A stretch of DNA of 64,000 bases from Muscardinus avellanarius (Eukaryota; Chordata; Mammalia; Rodentia; Gliridae), in assembly GCA_963383645.1 (NCBI GenBank), contig OY726560.1, positions 63,939,058-64,003,057 of the forward strand, written 5' to 3'. The notes below the pieces were generated by a model. The model made no database searches and was not told where the DNA came from. It saw nothing but the letters and a program-made list of their open reading frames with translations. Positions 1 through 11,835 of the stretch are shown here, one piece after another. Position numbers and translations under genes: made by a program. Each line of letters opens with the position of its first letter. The first letter of the stretch is position 1.

Positions 1-896
1 AAATAAAATGACTACCATTAGACTAATTTTTATTGCAGGTGAGAGGATAAAATGTATTTTAGAAAATAATTGATTAAATGTACCTATTCTTTGGCATGTT
101 TAAATTTAATTATGATTTTTATTGTATTATGGAGCCAAAATTTTCCTACAGAAATATAACTCAAGATTTAATATTGGGCAACAGTGGGAAAATGGGATTT
201 AGTAGGAAAATATTTGCTTTATGTAAGCCTTTTTATGAATGCACCTAATGCATTAAAGTGAAGTCAAGCTGTAAAAACAGTTAACTCTGAAAATGCCAAT
301 TAATTTTTTTGTGTGTTCTAGTGAATATCCATTAGCCTACATATTATTGTATCATTAATTCATATGCAGAAGTATAACCATATTCACTTAGATTTGGGTG
401 AAAAAGACGAAATTCTTTAAGTATGGAGTAAATATAATTACTGTTTGCATCTCCAAACAAAGCATATTAATCTTCTGCAATACTGCTGATGTCATGTCTC
501 TGTGTTACTTTTGGGAGTATTTGTGGTGGGCAAGCATCCAAAGTTGATAGTTAATTCTGATCAGCAAAAGCACTGAGGGAGATGTCTGGGTTGGACATTG
601 TAACAAAGCAAACAATTTCTGGAACTCTTAGAAGATTCTAGTGCAATCATAACTATCCATTTGAATATTCTATTCTGGACATCATAGAAGTAATTTATCC
701 AAGAAAAGATGTAAAACCTCCCTTTAAAATATAACCTAATATGTTTGTATTTTTCATGCCTTTGTTATTTTTATACTTTTAAAAACTACTCAAAATCATA
801 AGCTTATGAGCTTAAAATAATGGGGAAACAGAAGTATTTCAAATATTTTCTAGAACTAGTTTTAAGAATCACTGTGTTCCTGGAAAGAGATTTTCT

Positions 897-1252
897 TGTT
901 TTTTTCTTCCATATTTTTTTTAATTTTTTTAAAATTTTTAAATTTTTTTATTTATCATATTTTATTTTATTTATAAGCTGAACATATTGAAAATGGTATA
1001 CATTTAGATTGTGCTTCATGCCCTCTCCTCCCACATCCCTTCCCCCCCTCCCCATAAAAAATGTCCAGGTTAATCATGTTATATTTATACTATTACACAT
1101 ATTCGGATGTAGCTCCTCCATCGAACAACCTCAGCTTTCTTCCTCTCCTATCCTTCCATTCTAGCTTTGCTGAAATTTCCCCTCCATCATCTGGAGTCCC
1201 TCTGGTATTATCACTACTCCCTAGCTTGGGCATATTAGAGAAAACATATGTC
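897..1252 (-). mobile_element. 5'-truncated L1 3' end with target-site duplication
   Basis: CCTGGAAAGAGATTTTCT occurs at 879-896 and 1253-1270, bracketing a T-rich tail (897-965) and a block that matches the minus-strand L1 3' region at 30650-30960 in word order (for example the shared LGILEKTYVP reading). It is a short L1 inserted on the minus strand. Confidence 0.85.
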
Positions 1253-2085
1253 CCTGGAAAGAGATTTTCTGCTTTAGTGACTTTCAAAGAATAGTCTCAG
1301 AAAAACCTCAACCAATGATGAGTGAATTGAGTTATGGGACCACTCGAATAACTCAAAAAATAAGCCCCATTTTCTGTAATTTTCACAATACCTAGGAATT
1401 TGTTATTAGATGTTAAACATATAATATTTAGCAAATGTGTGTTAAAAATTTTAAATTGTAGTTTTTAAAAGTAGTTTAGAAAGTTTAGAAAGTACAGAGT
1501 ATGTATGTGTGTGAACACATATTTATTTGAAAAATATTACAAAGTAACTACAAAATTATGCTATGATAGTTAATGAAAAATATAATAATTTCTACCTGGT
1601 TTGCCACTTGAATACGGTTGAGTAAGTTGATATAGACAAAATTGTTCATATTACTAATGAGCCCTAGAGAACTTGAGGCTTCTTGTCCAAAATTATTGAT
1701 CTAATAGTTGATCTTATTCTAAAATCTAAAGATCTTTTCACTATCAGTGTTTATTTATCTCAAGTTTATAAAAATACTTGATAAATATTTCAGTTATATT
1801 TCTTAAAATATAAATGAATTTTTATTATATTCAAGATAAAGGTTCTTAGCAGATTAAAGAAGTGACCTAGAGAATATACAGATTTTTACTAAAGGCAGAA
1901 TATCTTACAGCAGCATATCCCAAGTGTGTTTCATAGACACACATAATGGTTCACTAAAAAGCATTTAGGTTACCAGACTTAACCTAGATAATACTCTATA
2001 CAGGAATACTATATTTCTCTCTTGAAAATATTACAGTATAGACAACAGAAAACCTATGAGAAAGCATATTTGTAAGTGCGTGCAT

Positions 2086-2127
2086 GCGTGTGTGTGTGTG
2101 TATGTGTGTGTGTGTGTCTGTGTGTGT

Positions 2128-2159
<32 letters not shown>

Positions 2160-2160
2160 T
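2086..2160. repeat. (TG)n microsatellite
   Basis: About 75 nt of TG dinucleotides with a few C and A interruptions, directly left of a SINE. Confidence 0.95.
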
Positions 2161-2197
2161 CTGGGAATTGAGACTTGGAGCTATACCCCCAGCCCAT

Positions 2198-2228
<31 letters not shown>

Positions 2229-2536
2229 GTGGTACTGGGGGTGGAACCCAGGGACTTTTCTGCCTCTGGGGTATATTCCCAGACCTATTTTATATTTGCA
2301 AACAGGGTCTCACCAAGTTGCTGAGAGCCTCATTAAGTAGCTGAGGCTGGCTTCGAACCTGTGCGATCCTTCTGTCTCGGCCTTCCAAGTGCTGGGATTA
2401 CAAGAGTGCTCTACCACGCCTGGTTTACCCCCCAGTCCTTTTACTTTTCATTTTGAAACACTAAGTTGCTGAGGCTGACCTTGAATCTGCAATTCTCCTG
2501 TGTCAGACTCTCAAGTACTGGAATTACAGGAATGTA
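2160..2536 (-). mobile_element. Dimeric SINE split by a second SINE
   Basis: The ID part of an outer minus-strand SINE ends near 2196 and its 7SL-like part resumes near 2437. Between them lies a complete minus-strand SINE (2229-2424) preceded by a TTTA tract. Similar flanks (TACCCCCAGCCC-like, 2185-2196 and 2427-2438) look like its target-site duplication. Confidence 0.75.
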
Positions 2537-2999
2537 TATTAACTTTTTATGTATCTTAATAATGATTCTATGAAAAGAAATTGAGTATCTGATGTAGAAA
2601 TTAGAAAAGAAATAAAAATAAGTCTGAGGAAGGTAAGTGAATGCAGATATGTTTAATTGGTAAACAGAATAATGTAAAAGATATTTGCAATCTAAAATTT
2701 TCCTCCTTGGAAGAACTAGTAGAATATGTAAATATATAATCTAATAAAATAAGTAAACATGAATTTTAAGAATAATCATGCAAAATACAGACTTCTAGGG
2801 GGGGGGATGAGCAGGAACTACAGATGCAAAGGAAGTAAAAATTCTCATAAAGGACTTCATTGTTCAACTCAAAATAAAAATTCAGAATCTGAATGAACTG
2901 GGTGATCTTGTAGGAAAATATAAATTACCAAACTGACCTTAGAAGAAGGGAAAAAAGAGATTTAATGGCTTTAGTTGCTTTAGAAGTATCAGAATAAAG

Positions 3000-3190
3000 C
3001 TGAGTACAGTGGTGTATACCTGTAATCCCAGATACTTGGGAAGCTGAAGAGGGAGGATCACAAGTATGAGGCTAGTTTGAGCAACTTAGTGAGACCTTGT
3101 CTCAAAGGCATTGGGGATGTAGCTCAGTAGTAGAGGGCTCCTGGGTTCCATCCCCAGTGTTAGAAGCAGGGGAGAAGTACCAGAATAAGC
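3000..3190 (+). mobile_element. Dimeric SINE (7SL-like head, ID tail)
   Basis: Head begins GCTGAGTACAGTGGTGTA and the ID part carries GGGGATGTAGCTCAG and GGTTCCATCCCCAGT, the tRNA-type A and B boxes. Confidence 0.85.
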
Positions 3191-3572
3191 AGTCAGACAA
3201 CTAGCACTTCTGTCTTCTCTATCACTCTAAGGTCAAGCAACTGGCCCAGATGGTTTCATAGAGAACTTTTATTGGACCTTTGTAAAACAGGAAACAAATT
3301 GTTTTAGGCCATTAAGAATAACCTTGATATCTAACTGAGCAATGCTAGATTAAAAAACAAAAAAGGATTAATATATATATATAATCAGTGAAGAAATCTT
3401 ATTTAAAATATTGACAAACATAATTTGGCCATAACCCACTAGGGTTTGTTCTAGGAATGTAAAGTTATTTATGATTAGAGAATAGGTTAATAAGATTCAC
3501 CTTATTAAAAGATAAATGGTAAAAATTATGATCTACACAGATAATGTGAAAAGACTTTTTTTTTTTTTTTTG

Positions 3573-3751
3573 GTGATACTGGAGTTCCTGGAAACCCTTC
3601 TAACTCCGGGCTACACTTCCAGACCTATTTTATACTTTTTATTTGGAAACAGGGTCTCTTAAGCCAGCACGGCTGGCTTCGAACCTGCGCGATCCTCCTG
3701 TCTCTGCCTCCCAAACGCAGGGATTACAAGCGTGCGCCACCACGCCTGGCT
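3573..3751 (-). mobile_element. Young-type dimeric SINE with TSD
   Basis: TGAAAAGAC plus a T-run occurs at 3547 and again at 3752, bracketing a minus-strand SINE with the GGTTCCTGGAAG-like ID part (here GAGTTCCTGGAAACCC). Confidence 0.9.
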
Positions 3752-3872
3752 TGAAAAGACTTTTTTTTTTTTAATCTATTCTTGACTTTGGAAACTTTAT
3801 TTATTATAAATAGATATTTAAATTTATAAAATAGAAAATATGTACACTGTAGATGCATATACATATTACCTA

Positions 3873-3910
3873 AAAACACACACACTCTCTCTTTCTCTCT
3901 CTCTCTTTCT
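3873..3910. repeat. CA/CT simple repeat
   Basis: Short (CA)n then (CTCTTT)n-like pyrimidine tract. Confidence 0.8.
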
Positions 3911-4302
3911 GTCCCTTTCCCTCCAACCATCTTCTAGAGGTACCTAGAGGTATAGACCAACATAATTTGGTAAACTCTAAATTGTGGAAATAAATAGAAA
4001 AGTTATAATTTGTAAACCCAGACTCCAGAAAGATCAGTAAGGAGAAGAGACAAAGAATGAACAGAGGTAGTGGAACTCTGCGGGCTTGCTGGTCTCCTGG
4101 CCTTAGTGTCTCTAGCAGTCCCACACGTAACTGATGTCCTGCACGTGACAGTTGGCCTCCAGAGGTCTTCAGAGTCTACCAGATCCTTAAGTCTAGTTAG
4201 ATTTAAGTTGTCTTGATATTCCAAGTCCAGCACGAAGTTGCTTAAGTTTATAGTTAATACTTGTGCAGTGTGTAGCACTCCCCTAGGCAGTTAATTCAGA
4301 GG

Positions 4303-4530
4303 CAGCTCAGTGTGGAGGTTAAGAGCATGGGCCCTGGGATGGGATGCTCTGGCCACCAATGTTGGCTCAAGTGGGGTAGCCCGGGGGGAGCTAGCTAATA
4401 CCTCTATTCTTCAGTTTCCTTATTTGAAAGTGTAGTTGCACTTTTGTAGAAGTTGAATGAGATTAGTATCTAAAGGATTAGCATAGTGTCTGGCACATAC
4501 CAAGTGCTTTGTACGTTTTTGCCATAATTA
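4303..4530 (+). repeat. MIR remnant
   Basis: Shows the MIR word order: GTTAAGAGCATGGGCCCTG, then TCAGTTTCCTTATTTG, then GTGTCTGGCACATACCAAG. Confidence 0.8.
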
Positions 4531-4978
4531 TGATAATGGTGAGGACAATGATGAGTTATTTAGCTCTCTACTTAGCGAAGGGGCAAGGAGAGGTCATGCT
4601 GGACCGAGTGCAGTACTGAAGGTGTTGGTTGTGTTGATGGCACGGGGCTCTGTTAACCCTCTCTGAAGGTGCTAGTTGTGACAGTGGCGGGTACAAGTAC
4701 TTTCTTCTTTTGGCTCATATTCTAAATCCTATAGATCATTTAACTAACTTGCCAAATTGAATTTTGATCACAGATTTACCTTTGTTTGAATAGAAACTGC
4801 ACTTGCTGTAGTTAAATATTTTTTTCTGTTTTTACCCCAGTGAAAACAATTATTTTTTAAAAAACCAAAATCATGAAATAAAAGAATGCCATTTATAAAC
4901 TTTTGCATCAAAACACCTTACCCCAATTTTTATTTCCTGTTTTCTCATACTTTTTCCTGGGTGTTTAAAACATAGTTA

Positions 4979-5209
4979 AAACTAGGCGTGGTGGCACACT
5001 CTTGTAATCCCAGTACTTGAGAGGCTGAAACAGGAAGATTGTGCAGGTTCGAAGCCAGCCTCAGCTACTTAGTGAGGCTCTCAGCAATTTAGTGAGATCC
5101 TGTTTCCAAATAAAATAGAAAATAGGTCTGGGAGTGTAGCCCGAAGGTGGAAGGCCCCTGAGTTCCATCTCCAGCACCACAAGAAAAATAAATAAGTAAA
5201 TCAATAAAT
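4979..5209 (+). mobile_element. Dimeric SINE with TSD
   Basis: AACATAGTTA at 4969-4978 and 5210-5219 brackets a head-to-tail 7SL plus ID element with an AT-rich tail. Confidence 0.88.
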
Positions 5210-5619
5210 AACATAGTTACAATAATTCTACAGATAGAACAGAAATCTTTAAAGTTCTTTTAAAATTTATTTTCAGCTCACCTGTCAATCTTTTGTAATC
5301 ATTCCTAATATTTGAAATTCCACAAGAATGAACACTTAGATCCCATAAAAGATATATTTTCAAAATTTATAGATATGAAGAGAGAAGGAACTGAATATTT
5401 AAACATTATATATATATACATACATTATATATGTACATATATACACACAAGTTTGAAAATGTGCCAAAGACTACTTTACAGCTTCATGATAAAACTAGTT
5501 ATTTTTCTGTAGCAAGAGAAAAAATTTGGCTTAGCAGTGCCAAAAAGTATACAGAGAGTCAAGATAATGAATATGTCATTTGAATTCTAAGTTTTGGACC
5601 TTTTGAATTCTTTAACCAT

Positions 5620-5720
5620 AGAGTCTACAAATATTTTACAGATAACTAAACTGAGATAGGAAGGTTAAGTAACATTTCTGTTTTCAGTCAGCATTAGAAA
5701 TAAACACAGAGTCTAAAACC
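5620..5720 (-). repeat. MIR fragment
   Basis: The reverse-MIR phrase ATTTTACAGATAACTAAACT followed by GGTTAAGTAACATT is visible. Confidence 0.6.
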
Positions 5721-6154
5721 TCTCCCCCATTAGATCAGAAGATAACATCTTTATATATTTTAGGATATAAACCTGTAGAGGAGATATGAATGTTTAAGCT
5801 GTGTTAAGATTTATGAGTAATGCTATCAAATAAAATGAGGTAGTTATTTTTCAATTTTTAAAAGTTTTAACGTCATTTGGACTATGTCTTTCTCACCTTG
5901 TAAAGTGATACTCAGGAAAGTGGAGATGTTGGAGAATAGAGCAGTCATAGAATAATAGGGAGGACAAATGATCTTAGCTGTTTATAAAGATAATACAAAG
6001 TGAATTCAGAGAGAGGCATTAAATGAAGTAACTTTAAGGAGAATGGCAAAGATATGCTTTGTAGATATATGTCATTATAATTAACAGAAGTGTAAGACTT
6101 TTCCTTCACTTAAAAAAAAACCATATAAGGAATGCAAATCAAATATGTATCTGT

Positions 6155-6397
6155 TTTCCTTCCTTTCCTTCCTTCCTTTCTTTCTTTTCTTTCTTCCTTT
6201 CTGTATTGGGTATTGAACCTTGGGCATTCTACCTCTGAGCTACACCTCCAGCCCCATTTTCTTTTTAATTTTGAAATAGGGTCTTGCTTAGTTGCTGAGG
6301 GACTTGCTAAGTTGCTGAGGCTACCTTCGAACCTGAGATCTTCCTGTAGTAGTCTGCCAAGTACTGGGATTATAGGTGTATGCCACTGTGCCAGCTT
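6155..6397 (-). mobile_element. TTCC tract and dimeric SINE
   Basis: A (TTCC/TTTC)n tract at 6155-6202 is the decayed tail of a minus-strand SINE (6203-6397) with ID and 7SL-like parts. Confidence 0.8.
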
Positions 6398-6410
6398 GGA
6401 ATATTTGGGG

Positions 6411-6412
<2 letters not shown>

Positions 6413-6450
<38 letters not shown>
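6413..6450. repeat. (TG)n microsatellite
   Basis: About 38 nt of TG, at the 3' end of an L1 copy. Confidence 0.95.
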
Positions 6451-6453
<3 letters not shown>

Positions 6454-7205
6454 TTATTTGTGCATTGTAGTTTTACACCATAAAGTAGTTCAGAGTGATA
6501 GAGACATACATGCACAAAGCACTTGGTGATCCTGTCCCTGACTCCTTCCCTAATACTTTCCCTTCCCCATACATGGTATTGAGATTGTCTTTGGTAATTT
6601 CATGTGTGTACATAACGTCAGTGTGTGTCTTTCATTGATTCTTCCTCTCCGACTACTACCCCCCTAGTCTCCCCACCATCGCTTCCCTGGAGTTTCTCCT
6701 CCTCTATCTGAAGTCCTTCTTGATTCCAATTACTTTCTAGCTTTTTTCATGAGAGAAAACATATGACCTTTCACTCTCTATGACTGGCTAATCTGACTTA
6801 ACATAATATTCTCCAGGTCCATCCATTTTCCTGAAATGACATAATTTTGTTCTTTTTTATTGTTGAGTAGAATTCTATTATATGGACAGCTCATAATTTC
6901 GTAATCTTTTCATCTGTCAGTAGACACCTAGGTTGCTTCCATAATTTGGCTATTGTGCTGTTACAAATATGGATATGAATGTATCACTATAGTATTCTGA
7001 TTTCACTCTCTTTGGAAAGCTATCCAGAAGTGGGATAGCTGGATCATATGGTGGATCCATTCCCAGTTTTCTTTTCTTTTCTTTCTTTTTTTTTTTTTTC
7101 ATTCCCAGTTTTCTGAGGAATCTCTACACTGATCTTCAGAGTGGCTGAACTAATTTGCAATCCTTCCAACAGTGTCTAAGAATCTCAGCTTCCCCACATC
7201 CTTGC
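6451..7205 (-). mobile_element. L1 3' region (rodent-type), minus strand
   Basis: The complement carries the L1 order: gene-end segment, GAATGGATC, TATCCA, CTGGAGAATATTATGTTAAG, then a 3' UTR ending in GTAC with AT tail. It is interrupted by a 27-nt pyrimidine insertion at 7073-7099. Confidence 0.8.
7073..7099 (-). mobile_element. Tail-only insertion with TSD
   Basis: CATTCCCAGTTTTCT occurs at 7058-7072 and 7100-7114. Between the copies is only a T-rich tract with a few C. This is what a poly(A)-only retrotransposition product on the minus strand would leave. Confidence 0.8.
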
Positions 7206-9244
7206 CAGACTTGGAGTATGCATGGTCACCAGGGCAACCTAGGATTTTCATTCTGTTCTGAGACTCTGATTAAGCCTATCAAGGTTGGAGCATGGGAATT
7301 TGCATGTTTAACTAGCACCAAAGATGATTCTGATGAAAGTGGAATCAAACTTTAGAGGTGTGGGTGGGAAAAGCCATTTGACTCTCACATAACATGCAAC
7401 GGTTTTCCAAGGATCCTCTTTGGATAGTAATCACTATTGGTGCCAAAATACTAATGAAGACAAATTATTCAAGAATAGATGGCTAATTTATTAAATATAT
7501 ACAGATTTGTAGAAGTAGATACATCACTTATCCTAAATACCTTACAAAAAGTGAACTTAATTTTGGAAATAAAAGTACAAGAAGGGACTCTATTAGCTAG
7601 AACATATCAACCTTTAATGTTAATACACTTGGGGTGTTTTTTTAACAAAGGAAATAAATATTTAGAGACAAGGCCCTAACACATCTGTTTGATGAAGCTT
7701 TCAACATCATCTCTTTTGTTACCCAATCTGGATGCCATTAATCAGAGTGCTCTGGTTAATCTTAATTGTCATGAAGCTGTGCAGAGATGTGATATACAAG
7801 GTATTTAAACCATGTGGGGCATATTATTAAGAACCATTGTTAAGTAAGAGGATGAAGTGAAATTGGAATGAAACAAGTCAGGCATCCAGTTTTGGTATTT
7901 CCTGTTGTTAGTGCTACAGTATTTTACTTTTTATGTTAAAAATGCAACATACTTAATTTTCCCTCTGATATTTATGTGATATGATTTATATATACATATA
8001 TATCAACATGTGCGCACATATGCATACATAGAATCATATTTGATGACTAAAAAGGAAGAGGCCCTGAGGGCTCTTTAGTGTGCAATTAATATTTTGGTCA
8101 GAAAATCAGCAGATTGTTTCAGTATGGTTATGTGTTATGACATCATATTCCAGTAAAGTTATAATGAACAGAAATTTTGTTTGTCTCTGTGGCAAACCAA
8201 AATGAGTTTTGTAATTGTCAGCAGGCCTCCGTGATTATAGTGGCGCCCACTCCCTCTACCGTAGTTAAAGGTTTGTTAGCATTCCAGTTGTGGACCTCTA
8301 TTTTCAGAAGTTTATAATTAATTGTAAACATTTGCTCTATGGTAAAAGCTTGCCATGAAAGATCAGTTCAGGAGTAAATTTCAGATTTCACATTATCTAT
8401 TTTAAGGTTTTATAAAGCTAGTTAAATATGCATAAAATTATGTGGAGGTGGGAAAACTGAATTTTGTAGGATACAAAGTGAAAGAAATCTGCAATATTCA
8501 TATTAACCTCTCCAAATTTGTATATTAACAGGATCTAAAATAAAATAAGTAATAAGATTGTGTACTTCAACACCCTATTTAGTTATTGGAATCAAAGAAA
8601 AAAGACTGTGCCTTTTAGTCTTTCAATGTTAAAAATAGTCTTCTACTTTAATTGAAATTTTCCTGCATCTTTTTTATATTTCTAATTAAAAGTGGTAATG
8701 TATGACTTTATAACAAAAGCATATTCAAAGCACTTTATCTGAAAACAAATTAGGAAAGAACTATAGGTCAAGAAAATTGATTTTAAGTTTAAAGCAGCAA
8801 CTTTATTTTTTCATACTTTTTTCATTCAATTTTTTAATACTTTGTATTTCTCCATTGTATTCGACGTTGTTGATTTTTCCCTTTCTCTGACATTGTATTG
8901 TAATTTTTTATCCTAATTCTGACCTCTCTTATCTCCTTCATTGCTGTCTCTTGTTTCCCTTGCACTTTGATGATAGATTATCAATCAGATCCCAGCCTTA
9001 GGGCTTTTGTTGTTGTTCTTTTACACTTACCCTTTCTAGGTGTTTATCCACTTTGTATGGTCTTATTATTGCCTCACTAATCTGCCTTTTGGTAACCAAT
9101 GTACTTCTCTAGTCCTTTACCTTTTGTAAATGTTCATTGATTAGCTCCGTCTGCCCAGTTAAGTCTTACACCATAAGCTCTGTTCAATGTATCTCAGACT
9201 GTCTCTAAAGCACCACTACTTGGATGTTTAATAATTTTTGCAAT

Positions 9245-9335
9245 CTCAAATTGGGGATGTAGCTCAGTGGTAGAATCCTTGCTTAGCATGAACAAGGCCC
9301 TGAGTTGGACCCCTAGCACTGCAAAATAACAATAT
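9245..9335 (+). mobile_element. ID element (single, tRNA-like)
   Basis: GGGGATGTAGCTCAGTGGTA (A box), a full central loop, then GGCCCTGAGTTGGACCCC (B box) and an A-rich tail, without the 7SL-like head. Confidence 0.85.
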
Positions 9336-9639
9336 AGTAGGGCCGCAACTGGACTTCTTTTTGTTTGGAAATATTAGCCACCAGTGAAATGATTTTTAAC
9401 TTTTCATCTTATAATTGCAAATCCACCATTCCATCAGTTCTATTAATTTTGCTAAATTCCTTAATTCACTGGTTATATTTATCAGTTTTCATTTTACTTG
9501 GCTTACGAGTAGCATTAATTATAATCAGTTCTTTCTCCATGGTAAACTTTTTCTCCATTTGTCTTTCAGGGAGGATACCATGTTCCTTCCTCTATCACTC
9601 TCTCAGAGAGTTCTCATTGTCTTATGGCATTAATATCAT

Positions 9640-10625
9640 ATCTATATTGATGATTTTCAAATTTATTTCCACTGTAGACCTCTTTCCTAGAGTTCAGCCT
9701 CATAAGTCTTATTGTCCACTTGACATCTCCACTTGCATGTTTAATAATTTAACATCTCCAAAACAGAGCTCCAAAACTTACCCCCCAGCAAAATCATTCC
9801 TGTTGCAGTTTTTTAATATCTCAATAAGTGGGTACTTCATCTTCCAGTTGCTTAGTTCCAAAACCCTGGGGTCATTCTTGACTCCTGTCTCATTTCCCAT
9901 AGCCAGTCCTTAGTTAAACCCATTTTTATTCTTTTGATCCAGAATCTAGTGACTTCTCATCATGTCTACTGCTTGCGAGTTCAGGCCACCATCACCTTTC
10001 CCTGGTTCATCTCATTAGCCTCCTACTATTTAGTAGGAGTTCTACTCTTCACTTCTACTCTATTTTCCTACAGTTTATCTTCAACATAATAGATGATTCC
10101 AAAACTCTTATTGTAATACTTTTCTCCTTAGAATTACTGGCCATTTCACTCAAAGTGAAAGAGTCTTACAGTGATTTCTAGGGAAGGCCCTGTGGGATTT
10201 TCACTTCTGATTTCCTGACTCTCTTACCCTCACCCCAGAGGCCTAGTGGACAGACCTCCTTTGAACCCTGTGAACATGAATGGCATGCCCCTGCCTCATG
10301 GCCTTTGTCCTTTGGGTTCTTTCTGCCTTAGTGCACTGTCCAAAGCCTGAATGGTTTGTGGCCTTGCTTGTTGTCTGTCTTTACACAGTTGTCAGTTTCT
10401 CAACGGAAACTTACTTGGCCACCCTTTCTAAAACTCACCTGCCTCATACTTTTGAACTCTCCTTACTTTTTTCTTACATAATCTTTAATGTATTAGATAT
10501 TCTACACATTTATTTATTGTCTCTCTCTTCTAATTCATTGTCTCTCTCTTCTAATGTGTTTGTTTACTGCCATAGCCTCTTGTCATTTAGAAGGCATTCC
10601 ATAGAAAGAAATTGATGAATTAATG
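9640..10625 (+). repeat. L2 remnant
   Basis: Word order of the L2 3' region: TTGACATCTCCACTTGCATG, GGGGTCATTCTTGACTCC, GTTCAGGCCACCATCACC, then the end segment with TTTATTTATTGTCTCTCTC and a TTGATGAATTAATGG tail. The 182-codon frame at 9365-9913 lies mostly here. Confidence 0.7.
10516..10555. repeat. 21-nt tandem duplication
   Basis: ATTGTCTCTCTCTTCTAAT appears at 10516-10534 and 10537-10555 inside the L2 end. Confidence 0.9.
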
Positions 10626-11002
10626 GGTTTATTGCATGTTCTTAATTTTTCTTTTAATTTCCTCTAGATATGCTCTTTCAGTCTTTTTTATACCCACATG
10701 CCTGCATTATTGTAGTTTTCTAGTCAACACTTTGCTCACTCAGTCTCATTAAACACAAACCTGCTGAAACTTTTTACCTCATACTTTCACTTTTTTAAAA
10801 CTTTTTACTTTATTATACTTTCTGCTTGCCTTGCCAAGTGATATAAACTCCTGCTCAGCATCACCAATCGTCAGAGAAATACAAATCAAAACCACAATGA
10901 GATACCATCTTACTCTATTTAGAATTGCTGTTGTAAAAAATGTAATAAAGATCAATGCCGACCAGAGGCACAGCATGGGCTACTCATACACATGAGCATG
11001 GT

Positions 11003-11024
11003 GGGAATGTATATATACATTCCC
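11003..11024. repeat. 22-nt perfect palindrome beside a direct repeat
   Basis: GGGAATGTATA followed by its reverse complement. AGCATGGTGGGAATGTATAT at 10995-11014 recurs at 11032-11051. Confidence 0.9.
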
Positions 11025-11226
11025 AATATACAGCATGGTGGGAATGTATATTAGGACAGCCATTATGGGAAACAGTATGGAGGTTCCTCAAAAAAACTAG
11101 AAATAGAAGCCCATGTGATCCAGCAATCCTACTATTGGATATATAGCCAGAGTAATTGAAACCAGCCTGTTGAAGAGACATCTGTACTCTAATGTTTATT
11201 GTGGCACTATTTTCAATAGATAACAT

Positions 11227-11425
11227 TTGGAGCCAAGCATGGTCCCTCACACCTTTCATCCCAGTACTTGGGAGGCTGAGACAGGGGAATCCCAGGTTCA
11301 AGAACAGGTTCAGAAACTTCTTGAAACCCTGTTTCACAATTAAAACTAAAAAGTGCTGGTTTATAGCTGGGAGGTAGACTGTTTCTAGGTTCAATCCCCA
11401 GTACCCAAAAAAAAAAAAAAAAAAA
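11227..11425 (+). mobile_element. Dimeric SINE inside L1
   Basis: Head GAGCCAAGCATGGTCCCTCA, ID part and A18 tail ending at 11425, inserted in the old L1. Confidence 0.85.
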
Positions 11426-11835
11426 GGAACCAACCTAAGAGTCCATCAATGAATATATGGATAAAGTAAATGTGTGTATGTGTGTTTGTGTGTGTACAAA
11501 TATAATAGAATGTTATTCATCTATAAAAAAGAATAAAACTATAACGTACAGCAACATGGATAGAATTGGAGGGCATTATATTAAGTGAAATAAGTCAGGC
11601 ATAAGAAAAAAAAAACTACTACACATTCTTATATTTGGAAGCTAAAAATTTGATCTCAAAGAAGTATAGAGAATAGTTGTTACCAGAACCTGGAAGGTAT
11701 TAAGAGGGGAGGGATGGAGAGAGGATGGTCAGTGGGGTTGAGCTGGATATAGGAGTAACTTTTAATGTTCTGTATAGCATAGTAGGGTATAGGTTAACAA
11801 CAGTTAATTGAATGTTTCAAAATAGAGAGGGGTGG

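Larger units (their letters stand above)
10836..11829 (+). mobile_element. Old L1 3' end, left part
   Basis: Shows L1 terminal-region phrases: AATACAAATCAAAACCACAA, AACAGTATGGAGGTTCCTCA, GATCCAGCAATCCTACTATT, GTTATTCATCTATAAA, GGAGGGCATTATATTAAGTG and GTTCTGTATAGCATAGTAGG. A SINE interrupts it at 11227-11425. The same element resumes at 12641. Confidence 0.85.

Noticed and set aside
9245..9335. Possible tRNA gene
   Set aside because: A and B boxes are present, but the arms do not pair as a tRNA and an A-rich tail follows: an ID SINE.
9365..9913. Longest open frame (182 codons)
   Set aside because: It overlaps an L2 remnant, is pyrimidine-rich and hydrophobic, has no recognisable domain and no splice context. 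It is best explained by chance openness.
10984..11433. 149-codon minus-strand frame
   Set aside because: It reads through an A-tail, a SINE and an old L1 in antisense.
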